DNA from: Brevundimonas vesicularis NBRC 12165
GTDB taxonomy: Bacteria; Pseudomonadota; Alphaproteobacteria; Caulobacterales; Caulobacteraceae
Length of the DNA: 64,000 nucleotides
Reading direction: 5' to 3'
Assembly: GCF_001592205.1 (NCBI RefSeq)
Contig: NZ_BCWM01000001.1
Span: 62,001-126,000, forward strand
The position numbers and the translations under genes are program-made. Position 1 is the first letter of the stretch. Each line of letters opens with the position of its first letter. Shown piece after piece: positions 44,137 through 52,851 of the stretch. Below the pieces are notes generated by a model. That model did no database searches, had not been told where the DNA came from, and was given only the letters and a program-made list of their open reading frames with translations.

Positions 44137-46098
44137 ATGATCCGTTCTTGCCTGCGCGCCGCCCCTCTCGGCCTCGCCCTCCTATTGGCCTCGACCGCCC
44201 CGGCCGCCTTGGCGCAGCAGGCCTCGACCACGCCGCCCGCCCTGCCTGCGCCCCTGCCCGCGATTCCGGAAGCGCGGGATGTCGCCTATCCCGGCGTCAT
44301 CACCCTGGATGTCGACGCCACCAACCTGGCCCAACACATCTTTGCGGTGAAGGAAACGATCCCGGTCACCCAGGCGGGACCGATGACCCTGTTCTTCCCC
44401 GAGTGGCTGCCGGGCAACCACGGCCCTGTCGGCCCCATCGCGCAGCTGGCCGGCATCGAGATCACCGCGAACGGCCAGCGGGTGCAGTGGGTTCGCGACA
44501 CACTGCATCCCTTCGCCTACCACGTGGTCGTCCCGGCCGGTGCGACGGCGCTGAACATCACCCTGCAGCACCTGTCGCCGACGACCGGCAATCAGGGCCG
44601 CATCACGATGACGCCCGAGATGCTGAACATCCAGTGGGAGAAGATGCTGCTCTATCCCGCCGGCCACTGGTCGCGGAACATCACGGTCCAGCCCACGGTC
44701 AAGTTCCCCGCCGGCTGGCAGTTCGGCACGGCGCTGGAGCCCGAAACCAAGGCTGGCGACGTCCAGACCTTCAAGCCCGTCAATCTGGAAGTGCTGATCG
44801 ACAGCCCGGTCTTCGCCGGTGTCCACTATCGCCAGATCGACCTCGATCCCGGCGGCCGCTCGCCCGTTCGCGCCAACATCGTCGCCGACAAGGCCGACAG
44901 CCTGAACGCCACCGACGAGCAGATCCAGATCCTGCGCAATCTGGTCGCCCAGATGGACCGGCTGTATGGCGCACGCCATTTCGACCACTACGACTTCCTG
45001 ATCGCCATGACGGACAAGCTGGGCGGCATCGGGCTGGAGCATCACCGCAGTTCGGAAAACTCGGTCGATCCCGCCTTCTTCACCGGCTGGGACACCCACC
45101 TGTCCGATCGCGACCTGCTCAGCCACGAAATGAACCACTCCTGGGACGGTAAATGGCGCCGCCCCGCCGACCAGTATGTGCCCAACTTCAACAGCCCCCT
45201 GCAGAACAGCCTGCTGTGGGTCTACGAGGGCCAGACCCAGTACTATGGCCAGGTGATCGCCGCCCGCTCGGGCCTGCTCAGCAAGCAACAGGCGATGGAC
45301 GCCCTGGCCATGACCGCCGCGACGTTCGACACGCGCGTCGGCCGCGAATGGCGCGCGATGCAGGACACGACCAACGACCCCATCATCAGCCAGCGCCAGC
45401 CCAAGGGCTGGCTGTCGTGGCAGCGCGACGAGGACTACTATTCGGAGGGCCAATTGATCTGGCTCGACGTCGACACGACGATCCGGGAGAAGACCGGCGG
45501 CCGGAAGTCGCTCGACGACTTCGCCCGCGCCTTCTACGGCGTCCAGGACGGCAGCTACACGCCCGCCCCCTATACGTTCGAGGATGTGGTCGCGGCCCTG
45601 AACGGCGTCGTCGCCAACGATTGGGCGACCTTCCTGCGCACCCGACTGGACGCCGATGGCCCCGAGGCCCGCGCCCCACTGGACGGTCTGGCGCGCGGCG
45701 GCTGGCGGCTGGCCTATTCGGACAAGCCCACCGATTATATGAAGACTCTGTACTCCGAGCTGAAACGCAACGACTTCACCTATTCGCTGGGCTTCCAGAC
45801 CGGCGAAGGCAACAAGATCCGCAGCGTCCAGTGGAACGGCCTGGCCTTCAAGTCGGGCCTGGCCGCCGGGATGGAGATCGTCGCCGTCAACGGGCAGGCC
45901 GCCAGCGCCGAACGCCTGACCGAGGCCGTCACCGCAGCCAAGGATCCGTCGACGCCCATCACCCTGATCGTCAAGGATGACGAGCAATACCGCACCGTCG
46001 TCTTCGACTACCACGACGGTCTGCGCTACCCCCGCCTGGAACGCATCCCCGACACGCCCGACCGCCTGGGCGACATCCTGACGCCGCGTCGGCGATAA
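44137..46098 (+). CDS. M61-family metallopeptidase (glycyl aminopeptidase type), first copy
   Basis: The 653-residue exported product starts with a signal peptide (LGLALLLASTAPAALAQ). The zinc motif HEMNHSW puts the first ligand at His330 and the general base at Glu331. A PDZ-like domain lies near the C-terminus (about 540-625, FTYSLGFQTGEGNKIRSVQWNGLAFKSGLAAGMEIVAVNG). M61 peptidases remove N-terminal Gly or Ala. It is a tandem paralogue of the 46214 gene, with 115 bases between that hold a hairpin repeat. Confidence 0.92.
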   Translation: MIRSCLRAAPLGLALLLASTAPAALAQQASTTPPALPAPLPAIPEARDVAYPGVITLDVDATNLAQHIFAVKETIPVTQAGPMTLFFPEWLPGNHGPVGPIAQLAGIEITANGQRVQWVRDTLHPFAYHVVVPAGATALNITLQHLSPTTGNQGRITMTPEMLNIQWEKMLLYPAGHWSRNITVQPTVKFPAGWQFGTALEPETKAGDVQTFKPVNLEVLIDSPVFAGVHYRQIDLDPGGRSPVRANIVADKADSLNATDEQIQILRNLVAQMDRLYGARHFDHYDFLIAMTDKLGGIGLEHHRSSENSVDPAFFTGWDTHLSDRDLLSHEMNHSWDGKWRRPADQYVPNFNSPLQNSLLWVYEGQTQYYGQVIAARSGLLSKQQAMDALAMTAATFDTRVGREWRAMQDTTNDPIISQRQPKGWLSWQRDEDYYSEGQLIWLDVDTTIREKTGGRKSLDDFARAFYGVQDGSYTPAPYTFEDVVAALNGVVANDWATFLRTRLDADGPEARAPLDGLARGGWRLAYSDKPTDYMKTLYSELKRNDFTYSLGFQTGEGNKIRSVQWNGLAFKSGLAAGMEIVAVNGQAASAERLTEAVTAAKDPSTPITLIVKDDEQYRTVVFDYHDGLRYPRLERIPDTPDRLGDILTPRRR

Positions 46099-46114
46099 AA
46101 CGCCGAACACCTAC

Positions 46115-46143
46115 GTCTCCTCCTCACTGCGTGGGGAGGAGAC
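46115..46143. repeat. Intergenic hairpin repeat, copy 1
   Basis: GTCTCCTCCTCAC pairs with GTGGGGAGGAGAC around TGC (one G-T pair). A near-identical element follows the second M61 gene at 48195-48223. Confidence 0.85.
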
Positions 46144-46213
46144 ACAACGCCACGCTTGACGCATCGCCCCTCGCCCCCGACGGTGCGGCTCCCTCGTCGA
46201 ACCGGATGACCGA

Positions 46214-48190
46214 ATGCCGCGTACCCGCCTGACCGCCGCCTGCCTTGCCGTCCTGATGACGGCCGCCGCTTCGCCAGTTCTGGCCCAGAGCTTCCAGTCG
46301 ACCCCTATCGTCGCCGATGCGACCCAGGCGCCGCTGGCCCTGCCCCGCGCCCAGCCGTCCATCCCGGCGCCGCAGGACAAGCCCTATCCGGGCGTGATCC
46401 AGTACCGCGCCGACATCACCGACCTGGACCGCCGCATCATCCGCGTCAGCCAGACCATCCCGGTCGCCGGTCCTGGCCCGCTGACCCTGCTCTATCCGAA
46501 GTTCCTGCCCGGCAACCACGCCGCCACCGGCCCAATCCAACTGCTGTCCGGGCTGACCGTCACCGCCAACGGCCAGCGGATCGAGTGGCTGCGCGACACG
46601 CTGGACCCTTACGCCTTCCACCTCGACATTCCGGCGCGCGTGACCAGCATAGAGGTGCAGTTCCAGCAACTGACCCAACCGGACGCCTCCAACTGGCGCG
46701 TGCTGATGACCCCAGCCATGGTCAATCTGCAGTGGGAAAAGGCCATCCTCTATCCGGCCGGCTATTTCAGCCGCCAGATCCAGATCGCCCCGTCGGTGGT
46801 CCTGCCCGCCGGCTGGAAATACGGCACCGCCCTGACCACGGCGTCTCAGGACGGCGACGTGGCGGCCTTCGCCCCGACCGACCTCTACACCCTGATCGAC
46901 AGCCCCATCTTCGCGGGCGCGCACTACCGCCGCGTCGACATCGACCCCAGCGGCGAGCGCGTCCACCTGAACATCCTGGCTGACGAGGCCAAGGGTCTGG
47001 CCGCCACCGACGACCAGTTGAAACTGTTCGAGAACATGGTTCAGCAGGCCGACCGCCTGTTCGGCGCCCGTCACTTCGACAACTACGAATTCCTGTTCGC
47101 CCTGACCGATCAGATGGGCGGCATCGGGCTGGAGCATCATCGCTCGTCCGAGAACACCGGCGCGCCCGACTTCTTCACCAACTGGACCAAGAGCGCCGGC
47201 GACCGGGGCTTGCTGCCCCATGAATACACCCACTCCTGGAACGGCAAGTTCATGCGTCCGGCGGACGAGTTGACCGCCAACCACAACGTCCCGACCCAGA
47301 ACACACTGCTATGGGTCTATGAGGGTCAGACCGAATACTGGGGCGATGTCCTGGCCGCCCGTTCGAGGCTGCATTCCAAGGACGTGGCCCTGGCGACCCT
47401 GGCCAGCGTCGCCGCCTTCTACGACCAGCAGCCGGGCCGCCAGTGGCGCGCCTTGCAGGACACCAACAACCACAATCTGCTGGGCTATCGCGTGCCGGGC
47501 CAGTTCACTTCGTGGATGCGCGGCACCGGCGACTACTACCGCGAAAGCCTGCTGGTCTGGCTGGACGCCGACACCATGATCCGCGAGGGCACCAATGGCC
47601 GCAAGTCGCTGGATGATTTCGCCAAGGGCTTCTTCGGTCACGACGACGGCGAATGGGCGCCTCAGGGTTACACCTTCGAAGACGTCGTCGCGGCCCTGAA
47701 TGCGGTCTATCCCCACGACTGGGCCGCCTTCCTGCGCACTCGTCTGGACGCCGTCGGTCCCGACGCCCGCGCGCCGCTGGCCGGGATCGAGCGTGGCGGC
47801 TGGCGACTGACCTACACCGACACGCCCTCGGCGGCGGAGAAGTCGGTCCAGAGCGGCTGGGCCAACGACTTCCAATATTCGCTCGGCTTCACCCTGTCGG
47901 GCGACAAGCTGACCAACATCCGCTGGGGCGGCCCCGCCTTCGAGCAAGGCCTCGGCGCCGGCTGGAGCCTGGTCGCCGTCAACGGCAAGGCCGGCTCGGC
48001 CGAGGTCCTGCGCGACGCCGTCACGGCGGCGAAAGGGACCGACGCCCCGATCGAACTGTTGCTGAAATCCGGCGATCGCTTCCGCACGGTGGCCTTCGCC
48101 TACCACGACGGCCTGCGCTACCCGCGGCTGGAACGGATCGAAGGCGAGCCGGATCGCCTGTCCGACATCCTCGCGCCCCGCCGGCGCTGA
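46214..48190 (+). CDS. M61-family metallopeptidase, second copy
   Basis: The 658-residue exported product has a signal peptide (AACLAVLMTAAASPVLAQ), the zinc motif HEYTHSW (His336, Glu337) followed by NGKFMRPAD, and a C-terminal PDZ-like domain (about 545-630). It runs parallel to the first copy over its whole length, for example GGIGLEHHRSSEN in both, so the pair arose by tandem duplication. The two have diverged considerably, suggesting split substrate ranges. Confidence 0.92.
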   Translation: MPRTRLTAACLAVLMTAAASPVLAQSFQSTPIVADATQAPLALPRAQPSIPAPQDKPYPGVIQYRADITDLDRRIIRVSQTIPVAGPGPLTLLYPKFLPGNHAATGPIQLLSGLTVTANGQRIEWLRDTLDPYAFHLDIPARVTSIEVQFQQLTQPDASNWRVLMTPAMVNLQWEKAILYPAGYFSRQIQIAPSVVLPAGWKYGTALTTASQDGDVAAFAPTDLYTLIDSPIFAGAHYRRVDIDPSGERVHLNILADEAKGLAATDDQLKLFENMVQQADRLFGARHFDNYEFLFALTDQMGGIGLEHHRSSENTGAPDFFTNWTKSAGDRGLLPHEYTHSWNGKFMRPADELTANHNVPTQNTLLWVYEGQTEYWGDVLAARSRLHSKDVALATLASVAAFYDQQPGRQWRALQDTNNHNLLGYRVPGQFTSWMRGTGDYYRESLLVWLDADTMIREGTNGRKSLDDFAKGFFGHDDGEWAPQGYTFEDVVAALNAVYPHDWAAFLRTRLDAVGPDARAPLAGIERGGWRLTYTDTPSAAEKSVQSGWANDFQYSLGFTLSGDKLTNIRWGGPAFEQGLGAGWSLVAVNGKAGSAEVLRDAVTAAKGTDAPIELLLKSGDRFRTVAFAYHDGLRYPRLERIEGEPDRLSDILAPRRR

Positions 48191-48194
48191 AGGC

Positions 48195-48223
48195 GTCTCC
48201 TCCCCGCAGTGCGGGGAGGAGAC
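48195..48223. repeat. Intergenic hairpin repeat, copy 2
   Basis: GTCTCCTCCCCGC pairs perfectly with GCGGGGAGGAGAC around AGT. It has the same outer sequence as the 46115-46143 element. It could also stop transcription, though no T-run follows. Confidence 0.85.
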
Positions 48224-48230
48224 ACGCCCC

Positions 48231-48908
48231 TTACTTCAACAGCTTCAGCAACGCCTCGGCCGCCGCGTGCGACGAGCCGGGGTTCTGCCCGGTCACCAGC
48301 TTGCCGTCGGTCAGCACATAGGAGCCCCAGTCCGGCCCCTTGGAGTAGTCGCCGCCGTTGGCGGTCAGCACGTTCTCGACCAGGAACGGCACCACGTCGG
48401 TCAGGCCCACGGCCTCCTCTTCGGAGTTGGTGAAGCCGGTCACCTTGCGGCCGTTGACCAGCGGCTTGCCATCCTGCCCGTTCACAGACTTCAGCACGCC
48501 GGGCGCATGGCAGACGAAGCCGGTCGGCTTGTCCGCCTTGGCGAAGGCCTCGATCAGGGCGATGGAGTCAGCGTCGTTCGCCAGATCCCACAGCGGTCCG
48601 TGGCCGCCGGGATAGAAGACAGCGTCGAAATCCTCGGCCTTCACCGAAGACAGGACGACCGTCGAGGCCAGGGCGGCCTGGGCTTCGGCGTCGGCCTTGA
48701 ACCGGCGCGTGTCGTCGGTTTGGGCGTCGGGGTCGTCGCTCTTGGGGTCCAGCGGCGGCTGACCGCCCTTGGGCGAGGCCAGCACGAGCTCCGCGCCCGC
48801 GTCCTTCAGCGCGTAATAGGGCGCCGCCAGCTCTTCCAGCCAGAAGCCGGTCTTCTTGCCCGTGTCGCCGAGTTGGTCGTGCGACGTCAGCACCAGCAGA
48901 ATTTTCAT
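48231..48908 (-). CDS. DJ-1/PfpI-type protein (Hsp31/glyoxalase III-like)
   Basis: The 225-residue product has the type 1 glutamine-amidotransferase-like fold: LVLASPKGGQPPLDPKS, FDAVFYPGGHGPLWDLA, and the nucleophile elbow FVCHAPGVL with Cys133. The start of this group, KILLVLTSHDQLGDTGKKTGFWLEELAAPYYAL, is typical for the Hsp31-like proteins that remove methylglyoxal or protect proteins. The ATG at 48908 is chosen; the longer frame is unrelated. Confidence 0.88.
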   Translation of the reverse strand: MKILLVLTSHDQLGDTGKKTGFWLEELAAPYYALKDAGAELVLASPKGGQPPLDPKSDDPDAQTDDTRRFKADAEAQAALASTVVLSSVKAEDFDAVFYPGGHGPLWDLANDADSIALIEAFAKADKPTGFVCHAPGVLKSVNGQDGKPLVNGRKVTGFTNSEEEAVGLTDVVPFLVENVLTANGGDYSKGPDWGSYVLTDGKLVTGQNPGSSHAAAEALLKLLK

Positions 48909-49027
48909 AGGGGATGGCTCCGTCTTGGGGTGTCCACAGATGGGAAGCCGCACGGCGCCGCTCAAGACTGGCCTCGAAGCCGAAAACACCCCACCCTTTC
49001 GGCCTCGATCAGCGGAGATGACGTCGC

Positions 49028-49939
49028 ATGAAGCCTTGGTTCGGTCTGTTCGCCGCCCTGATGGGCCTGATGATCTTCAGCCCGTCGGCTCAGGCGGCCG
49101 GCCCCTGCAACGTCGGACAGGCGGGCGCGACCCAGGCCGTCGCCATCGGCCTCAGCGGACGCACCATGCGGATCCACCTGCCTGCTGGTTTCGACCCCGC
49201 AAAGCCGGCGCCTCTGGTCTTCCTGCTGCACGGCAGCGGCGGCACGGGAGAGAAGATGCTGGCGTCTTCCGGCCTGGCTGAGGCGGCGGATCGGCACGGC
49301 TTCATCGTCGCCGCGCCCGATGCCGGCATTCCGATCGATCAAGGTTTCGTCTGGAACATCCCCGGCGTGCCGACCGTCACCGGCGCAGTCCCCGGTCCCG
49401 GCGATGCCGACGACGTCGCCTATCTGACGGGGGCCATCGATTATCTGGCCGACCAGGGCTGCGTCGATGACAGCCGCGTCTATGCGACGGGCCTGTCGGG
49501 CGGCGGCCGGATGGCGTCCTGGCTGGGTTGCGTCGCCGCCGACCGTTTCGCCGCCATCGCCCCGGTCGTCGGCTTGCGCGCCGGCAATCCCCGAAAGGAC
49601 CGCCCGGAGGAGCCGGATCCCGCCACCTGCCGCCCTTCGCGCCCCATGCCGGTCATCGCCTTCGCCGGCGACGCCGACACGACCAATCCGATCCAGGGCG
49701 GCGGCGCAGGCTATTGGAGCTACACCATGCACGCCGCCGAACAGCGCTGGGCCCAGCTGAACGGCTGCACCCATGTGCGAGACACCCGCTGGATCGCCGA
49801 CAAGATCTATGAAGAGGGCTACTCAGCCTGCCGCGACGGCGCGGACGTGGTGGGCCGCATCACCGCCGGCGGCGGCCACAGCTGGGTCGCCGACAACGAC
49901 GCCCTGTGGGCCTTTTTCGCCGCACGTTCGCTCCGCTAA
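49028..49939 (+). CDS. Exported alpha/beta-hydrolase, LpqC/feruloyl esterase or PHB depolymerase type
   Basis: The 303-residue product has a signal peptide (LFAALMGLMIFSPSAQAA), the oxyanion region HGSGG (69-73), the nucleophile elbow GLSGGGR with Ser157, a late Asp (FAGDADTTNPI) and a final His (AGGGHSWV). This matches secreted carbohydrate or polyester esterases. Several Cys residues (27, 145, 165, 201 region) may form disulfides. The natural substrate is not shown. Confidence 0.85.
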   Translation: MKPWFGLFAALMGLMIFSPSAQAAGPCNVGQAGATQAVAIGLSGRTMRIHLPAGFDPAKPAPLVFLLHGSGGTGEKMLASSGLAEAADRHGFIVAAPDAGIPIDQGFVWNIPGVPTVTGAVPGPGDADDVAYLTGAIDYLADQGCVDDSRVYATGLSGGGRMASWLGCVAADRFAAIAPVVGLRAGNPRKDRPEEPDPATCRPSRPMPVIAFAGDADTTNPIQGGGAGYWSYTMHAAEQRWAQLNGCTHVRDTRWIADKIYEEGYSACRDGADVVGRITAGGGHSWVADNDALWAFFAARSLR

Positions 49940-49949
49940 GAACCGGCCG

Positions 49950-50216
49950 ATGGCTCTGCTGAGATTTGAGATTTGGGAAACAGCGAACTCACAAGAGTGC
50001 GCTGCCGTCAGTGAGGCGTGGGATCGTCTCCGGGATCCCGATGCTCGCTTTGTCGAAGCCTTCTATGCATCAACACAAGAAGAAGCGATGGCCTACCGCA
50101 ACAGGCGCAATGGCTGGCGGCCCTACGAACCCGTTCGCGGATTGACCGACCAGATATTTAGCGACGCTCAGCATGTTGAACAGGAAGCTTACCTATCCGT
50201 CCGCGCAGTCAGATAA
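49950..50216 (+). CDS. Low-GC orphan small protein, function unknown
   Basis: The 88-residue hydrophilic product begins MALLRFEIWETANSQECAAV and has an acidic centre and Arg-rich NRRNGWRPYEP. No family is recognised. Its base composition is lower in GC than the neighbouring genes, with many A/T-ending codons, suggesting transfer. It starts 10 bases after the esterase stop. CGCTCCGC occurs just before the insert (49929) and again after it (50246), which may be chance. Confidence 0.5.
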   Translation: MALLRFEIWETANSQECAAVSEAWDRLRDPDARFVEAFYASTQEEAMAYRNRRNGWRPYEPVRGLTDQIFSDAQHVEQEAYLSVRAVR

Positions 50217-50263
50217 CTAAGATGTCCGCCAAGGGCCTCAACAGCGCTCCGCGCGGTAGGCCC

Positions 50264-50298
50264 CAAAAGAAAAGACCCGGCGGTTTCCCGCCGGGCCT
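50264..50298 (-). terminator. Rho-independent terminator of rplJL
   Basis: On the minus strand GGCCCGGCGG pairs with CCGCCGGGTC around GAAA, followed by TTTTCTTTT. It lies about 35 bases after the rplL stop and ends the rplJ-rplL transcript before any RNA polymerase gene. Confidence 0.85.
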
Positions 50299-50331
50299 TT
50301 CCGATCTTCAGCAAATGCCGAAAGTCAGATC

Positions 50332-50715
50332 TTACTTGATCTGGACCTTGGCGCCGGCTTCCGTCAGCTTCTTGGCGACTTCGTCGGCGGCTTGCTTGGA
50401 GACGTTCTCGACGACGTTCTGCGGAGCGCCTTCGACCAGGTCCTTGGCTTCCTTCAGACCCAGGTCCGAACGGACGCCGCGGACTTCCTTGATCACGTTG
50501 ATCTTCTTGTCGCCGCCGTCGACCAGGACGACGGTGAATTCGGTTTGCTCTTCGGCAGCTTCAGCCGGAGCGCCGCCGCCGGCGGCCGGAGCAGCCATGG
50601 CGACCGGAGCAGCGGCGCTGACGCCCCACTTTTCTTCCAGCAGCTTGGAGAGTTCAGCAGCTTCGAGGACGGTCAGAGCGGACAGGTCTTCGACGATCTT
50701 GGCGAGGTCAGCCAT
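50332..50715 (-). CDS. rplL: 50S ribosomal protein L7/L12
   Basis: The 127-residue product has the dimerising N-terminal helices ([30 protein letters not shown]), an Ala/Gly-rich hinge (about 35-55) and the C-terminal factor-binding domain ([38 protein letters not shown]). It forms the ribosomal stalk on L10 and recruits translation GTPases. It follows rplJ by 62 bases. Confidence 0.98.
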   Translation of the reverse strand: MADLAKIVEDLSALTVLEAAELSKLLEEKWGVSAAAPVAMAAPAAGGGAPAEAAEEQTEFTVVLVDGGDKKINVIKEVRGVRSDLGLKEAKDLVEGAPQNVVENVSKQAADEVAKKLTEAGAKVQIK

Positions 50716-50777
50716 TGTCAGTTTTCCTTCGGAGGATTGGTTTTAGAGAGTGATGCAGAGATGAAAGGCTGGGCCGC

Positions 50778-51293
50778 TTACGCGGCTTCCTTGGTGGCGT
50801 AGGCGTTGAACACGCGAGCCAGCTGACCGGCGGGTGCTTGCAGCACGCCGGCGATACGGGTCGCAGGCGCGTTGAGCAGGCCGATGAGTTGACCGCGAAC
50901 CTCGTCGAGCGTCGGGAGCTTGGACAGTGCGTCCACGCCCTTTTGGTCGACGATGGTCGAGCCCATGAAGCCGCCGACGATCTTGAAGCGATCGTTGGCC
51001 TTGGCGAACTCGGTGGCGACCTTGGCGGCCGTACCGGGGTTCTCGGAATAGGCGATGCCCACGGGACCCTTGAACAGGTTGTGGTAGTCGCTGCCTTCCT
51101 CGGCTTCGAGCGCCTTCAGCGCCAGGCGGTTCTTGACCACCTTGAACGCGCCGCCTTCTTTACGAAGACGGCCACGCAGATCTTCCATTTCCGCAACGGT
51201 CAGACCCAGGTTGTGGGTCACGACCACGCTGCCGGCGTCGGCGAAAACGCCCTTGAGCGATTCGATAGACTCGGCTTTTTGAGCGCGATCCAT
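50778..51293 (-). CDS. rplJ: 50S ribosomal protein L10
   Basis: The 171-residue product matches L10: SLKGVFADAGSVVVTHNLGLTVAEMEDLRGRLRKEGGAFKVVKNRLALKAL, and the C-terminal helix that binds L7/L12 dimers. L10 anchors the stalk and in many bacteria represses its own mRNA through the leader. Here it is followed by rplL and a terminator, not by rpoB. Confidence 0.98.
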   Translation of the reverse strand: MDRAQKAESIESLKGVFADAGSVVVTHNLGLTVAEMEDLRGRLRKEGGAFKVVKNRLALKALEAEEGSDYHNLFKGPVGIAYSENPGTAAKVATEFAKANDRFKIVGGFMGSTIVDQKGVDALSKLPTLDEVRGQLIGLLNAPATRIAGVLQAPAGQLARVFNAYATKEAA

Positions 51294-51603
51294 TGCGGTC
51301 TCCAGTCTTGGTATTCGCCGCCGGGCTTATTCCCGACGACGGATTGGCCAAAGCGCGTCGCATCGCTGCGAAACGTCGGGCCGGTCGTATTGTCCGAAGG
51401 ATGCGTCTGACGGCGTCCATCCCGGAATGCGGGCTGACAGCGCAAGGTCGCGTCCCCATCTCCCCACGGCGTCAGAGGGCTCTCTGACAGTTATGGCATG
51501 GGTGACCCCCACGCCCCGAAGTTCTCGGACAGGACCGTCAGAAGATGAACCTCCGACGGGAAGCGGCGCTCTTACAGGCGCCGTCGTTGGAAATCAACCC
51601 GGC
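51294..51603 (-). other. 310-base gap: leader and promoter region of rplJL
   Basis: No convincing gene is present on either strand. It must hold the rplJL promoter and the L10 leader. A structured segment with GCCGCCGGGCTTATTCCCGAC-type complementarity lies within 50 bases of the rplJ start, as expected for an autoregulatory leader, but a defined fold could not be established by eye. A short GC-rich inverted pair (CGGCGC/GCGCCG, near 51570) could end the DUF2059 transcript. Confidence 0.4.
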
Positions 51604-52176
51604 TTAACGCCGGCTGGGTTTGGCGCCGGTCTGTTCGGCCTCGCCGCAGTCGAACCGGGCGCAGTATTTGCTCTCGAACTCCTCTAGAAGGTTCGTCATC
51701 GCTGCGGTCTCGACCTCCTGTGAGGCCATGCTCAAGGATATCGTCTTGGCTGCGACAGAGCGCCCGACAGCCGTGCGATAGAATGCGATCTGAGCGACAA
51801 GTTCTTCTTCAGTGAAGACGGAGCCGTAAATCGGGGCCAAGTCATCCATGAACCGCTCGATCATTCTGCTAGCCATAGACGGCATGTTGGTGCGGACCCA
51901 AATCGCTTCTTCGCCGCCCTTCTTATCCAGTTCGCCCATCTGCGCGACCATGACGCGCTCGAACTCCTTCATGAAGTTCGGTCCGACGGACAGATCGATC
52001 AGTTCGCGCGCCAGGGCGCTGCGGCGGGCCAGGCCGGCATCCTGCGGCGCAGGCTCGACGCGCGTGACGACAACTGTTTCCGATTGAGCCGCCGTCTGCG
52101 CGCGCGCGCCTGTCGCGCTCAGACCCAGCGCCAGACCCAGCGACGCGGCCAGCGCCAGTGTGCGTGAGATGATCAT
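51604..52176 (-). CDS. DUF2059 exported protein
   Basis: The 190-residue product has a signal peptide (LALAASLGLALGLSATGARAQ) and the DUF2059 helical domain (about 85-170): MIERFMDDLAPIYGSVFTEEELVAQIAFYRTAVGRSVAAK. Two Cys residues near the C-terminus (CARFDC) may pair. Periplasmic, function unknown. It is one of five genes that separate rplJ from rplA. Confidence 0.85.
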   Translation of the reverse strand: MIISRTLALAASLGLALGLSATGARAQTAAQSETVVVTRVEPAPQDAGLARRSALARELIDLSVGPNFMKEFERVMVAQMGELDKKGGEEAIWVRTNMPSMASRMIERFMDDLAPIYGSVFTEEELVAQIAFYRTAVGRSVAAKTISLSMASQEVETAAMTNLLEEFESKYCARFDCGEAEQTGAKPSRR

Positions 52177-52245
52177 GATGGCCTCCCCCGCCCTCTTATC
52201 GGGAAGCTCAGGCCTGCAGGCCAGTCGAATTCGACCGACGGTTGC

Positions 52246-52698
52246 TCAATCTTCGAGCGGCGTGGCGTCGAAGTCGCGGATCAGCGCGGCCAGGTCGGGC
52301 TCATGAACCAGATCCGCCGCCTCGCTCAGGCTCATCCAACGGCGCTCGCGCTGATGCGCTTCGGGCCAGGCGCCCATCTGGATCAACACTTCGAGCGGAT
52401 AGACCGACACCACGCACGGGCGCACGCCCCCGTCCTTCAACCCCTTGGCGTAGCGGAAGACACCGATGGACTGTGTGTCGACGTCGCCCTTCACCCCCGC
52501 CTCCTCCATCGCCTCCTGAGCGGCCGCCTCGGGATCGCTCTTGCCGACCATCCGCCCGCCCTTGGGGATCACCCAGCGTCGCGTTTCGCGCGAGGTGATC
52601 ATCAGGATGCGACGCTCGCCGTCCTCCAGCCGCCACGGCAGGGCCGCGACCTGCCGGGTCTCGGAGCGGGTGGTGCGTTTCGACCGGGCCTGCGCCAC
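52246..52698 (-). CDS. Nudix hydrolase (diphosphoinositol polyphosphate phosphohydrolase-like)
   Basis: The 150-residue product has WVIPKGGRMVGKSDPEAAAQEAMEEAGV, a Nudix box whose first Arg is Gln61 (QEAMEEAGV). This W-x-x-PKG form is found in proteins related to the DIPP group that cleave nucleoside polyphosphates or dinucleotides. The substrate is not determined. Cytoplasmic, single domain. Confidence 0.88.
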   Translation of the reverse strand: MAQARSKRTTRSETRQVAALPWRLEDGERRILMITSRETRRWVIPKGGRMVGKSDPEAAAQEAMEEAGVKGDVDTQSIGVFRYAKGLKDGGVRPCVVSVYPLEVLIQMGAWPEAHQRERRWMSLSEAADLVHEPDLAALIRDFDATPLED

Positions 52699-52851
52699 GC
52701 CTCAGCCCTCGCCCATCGCTTGAGCGGTCCTGACGATTCGTGCTGGCGCTCGCCCAATCTTCACGTCTGGTTCCAGGTCTGCTGGTCGCGGCCGCCCTCG
52801 AAACGGGATCACGACGGCTGCGTCAAGTTGTCAGACCACGGACGGTCCCAT

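Noticed and set aside
44182..46110. 642-residue minus-strand frame opposite the first M61 gene
   Set aside because: It is a GC-driven shadow of the M61 peptidase with no family motif.
49929..50253. CGCTCCGC pair as target duplication
   Set aside because: Eight bases in GC-rich DNA can recur by chance; not accepted as an insertion signature.
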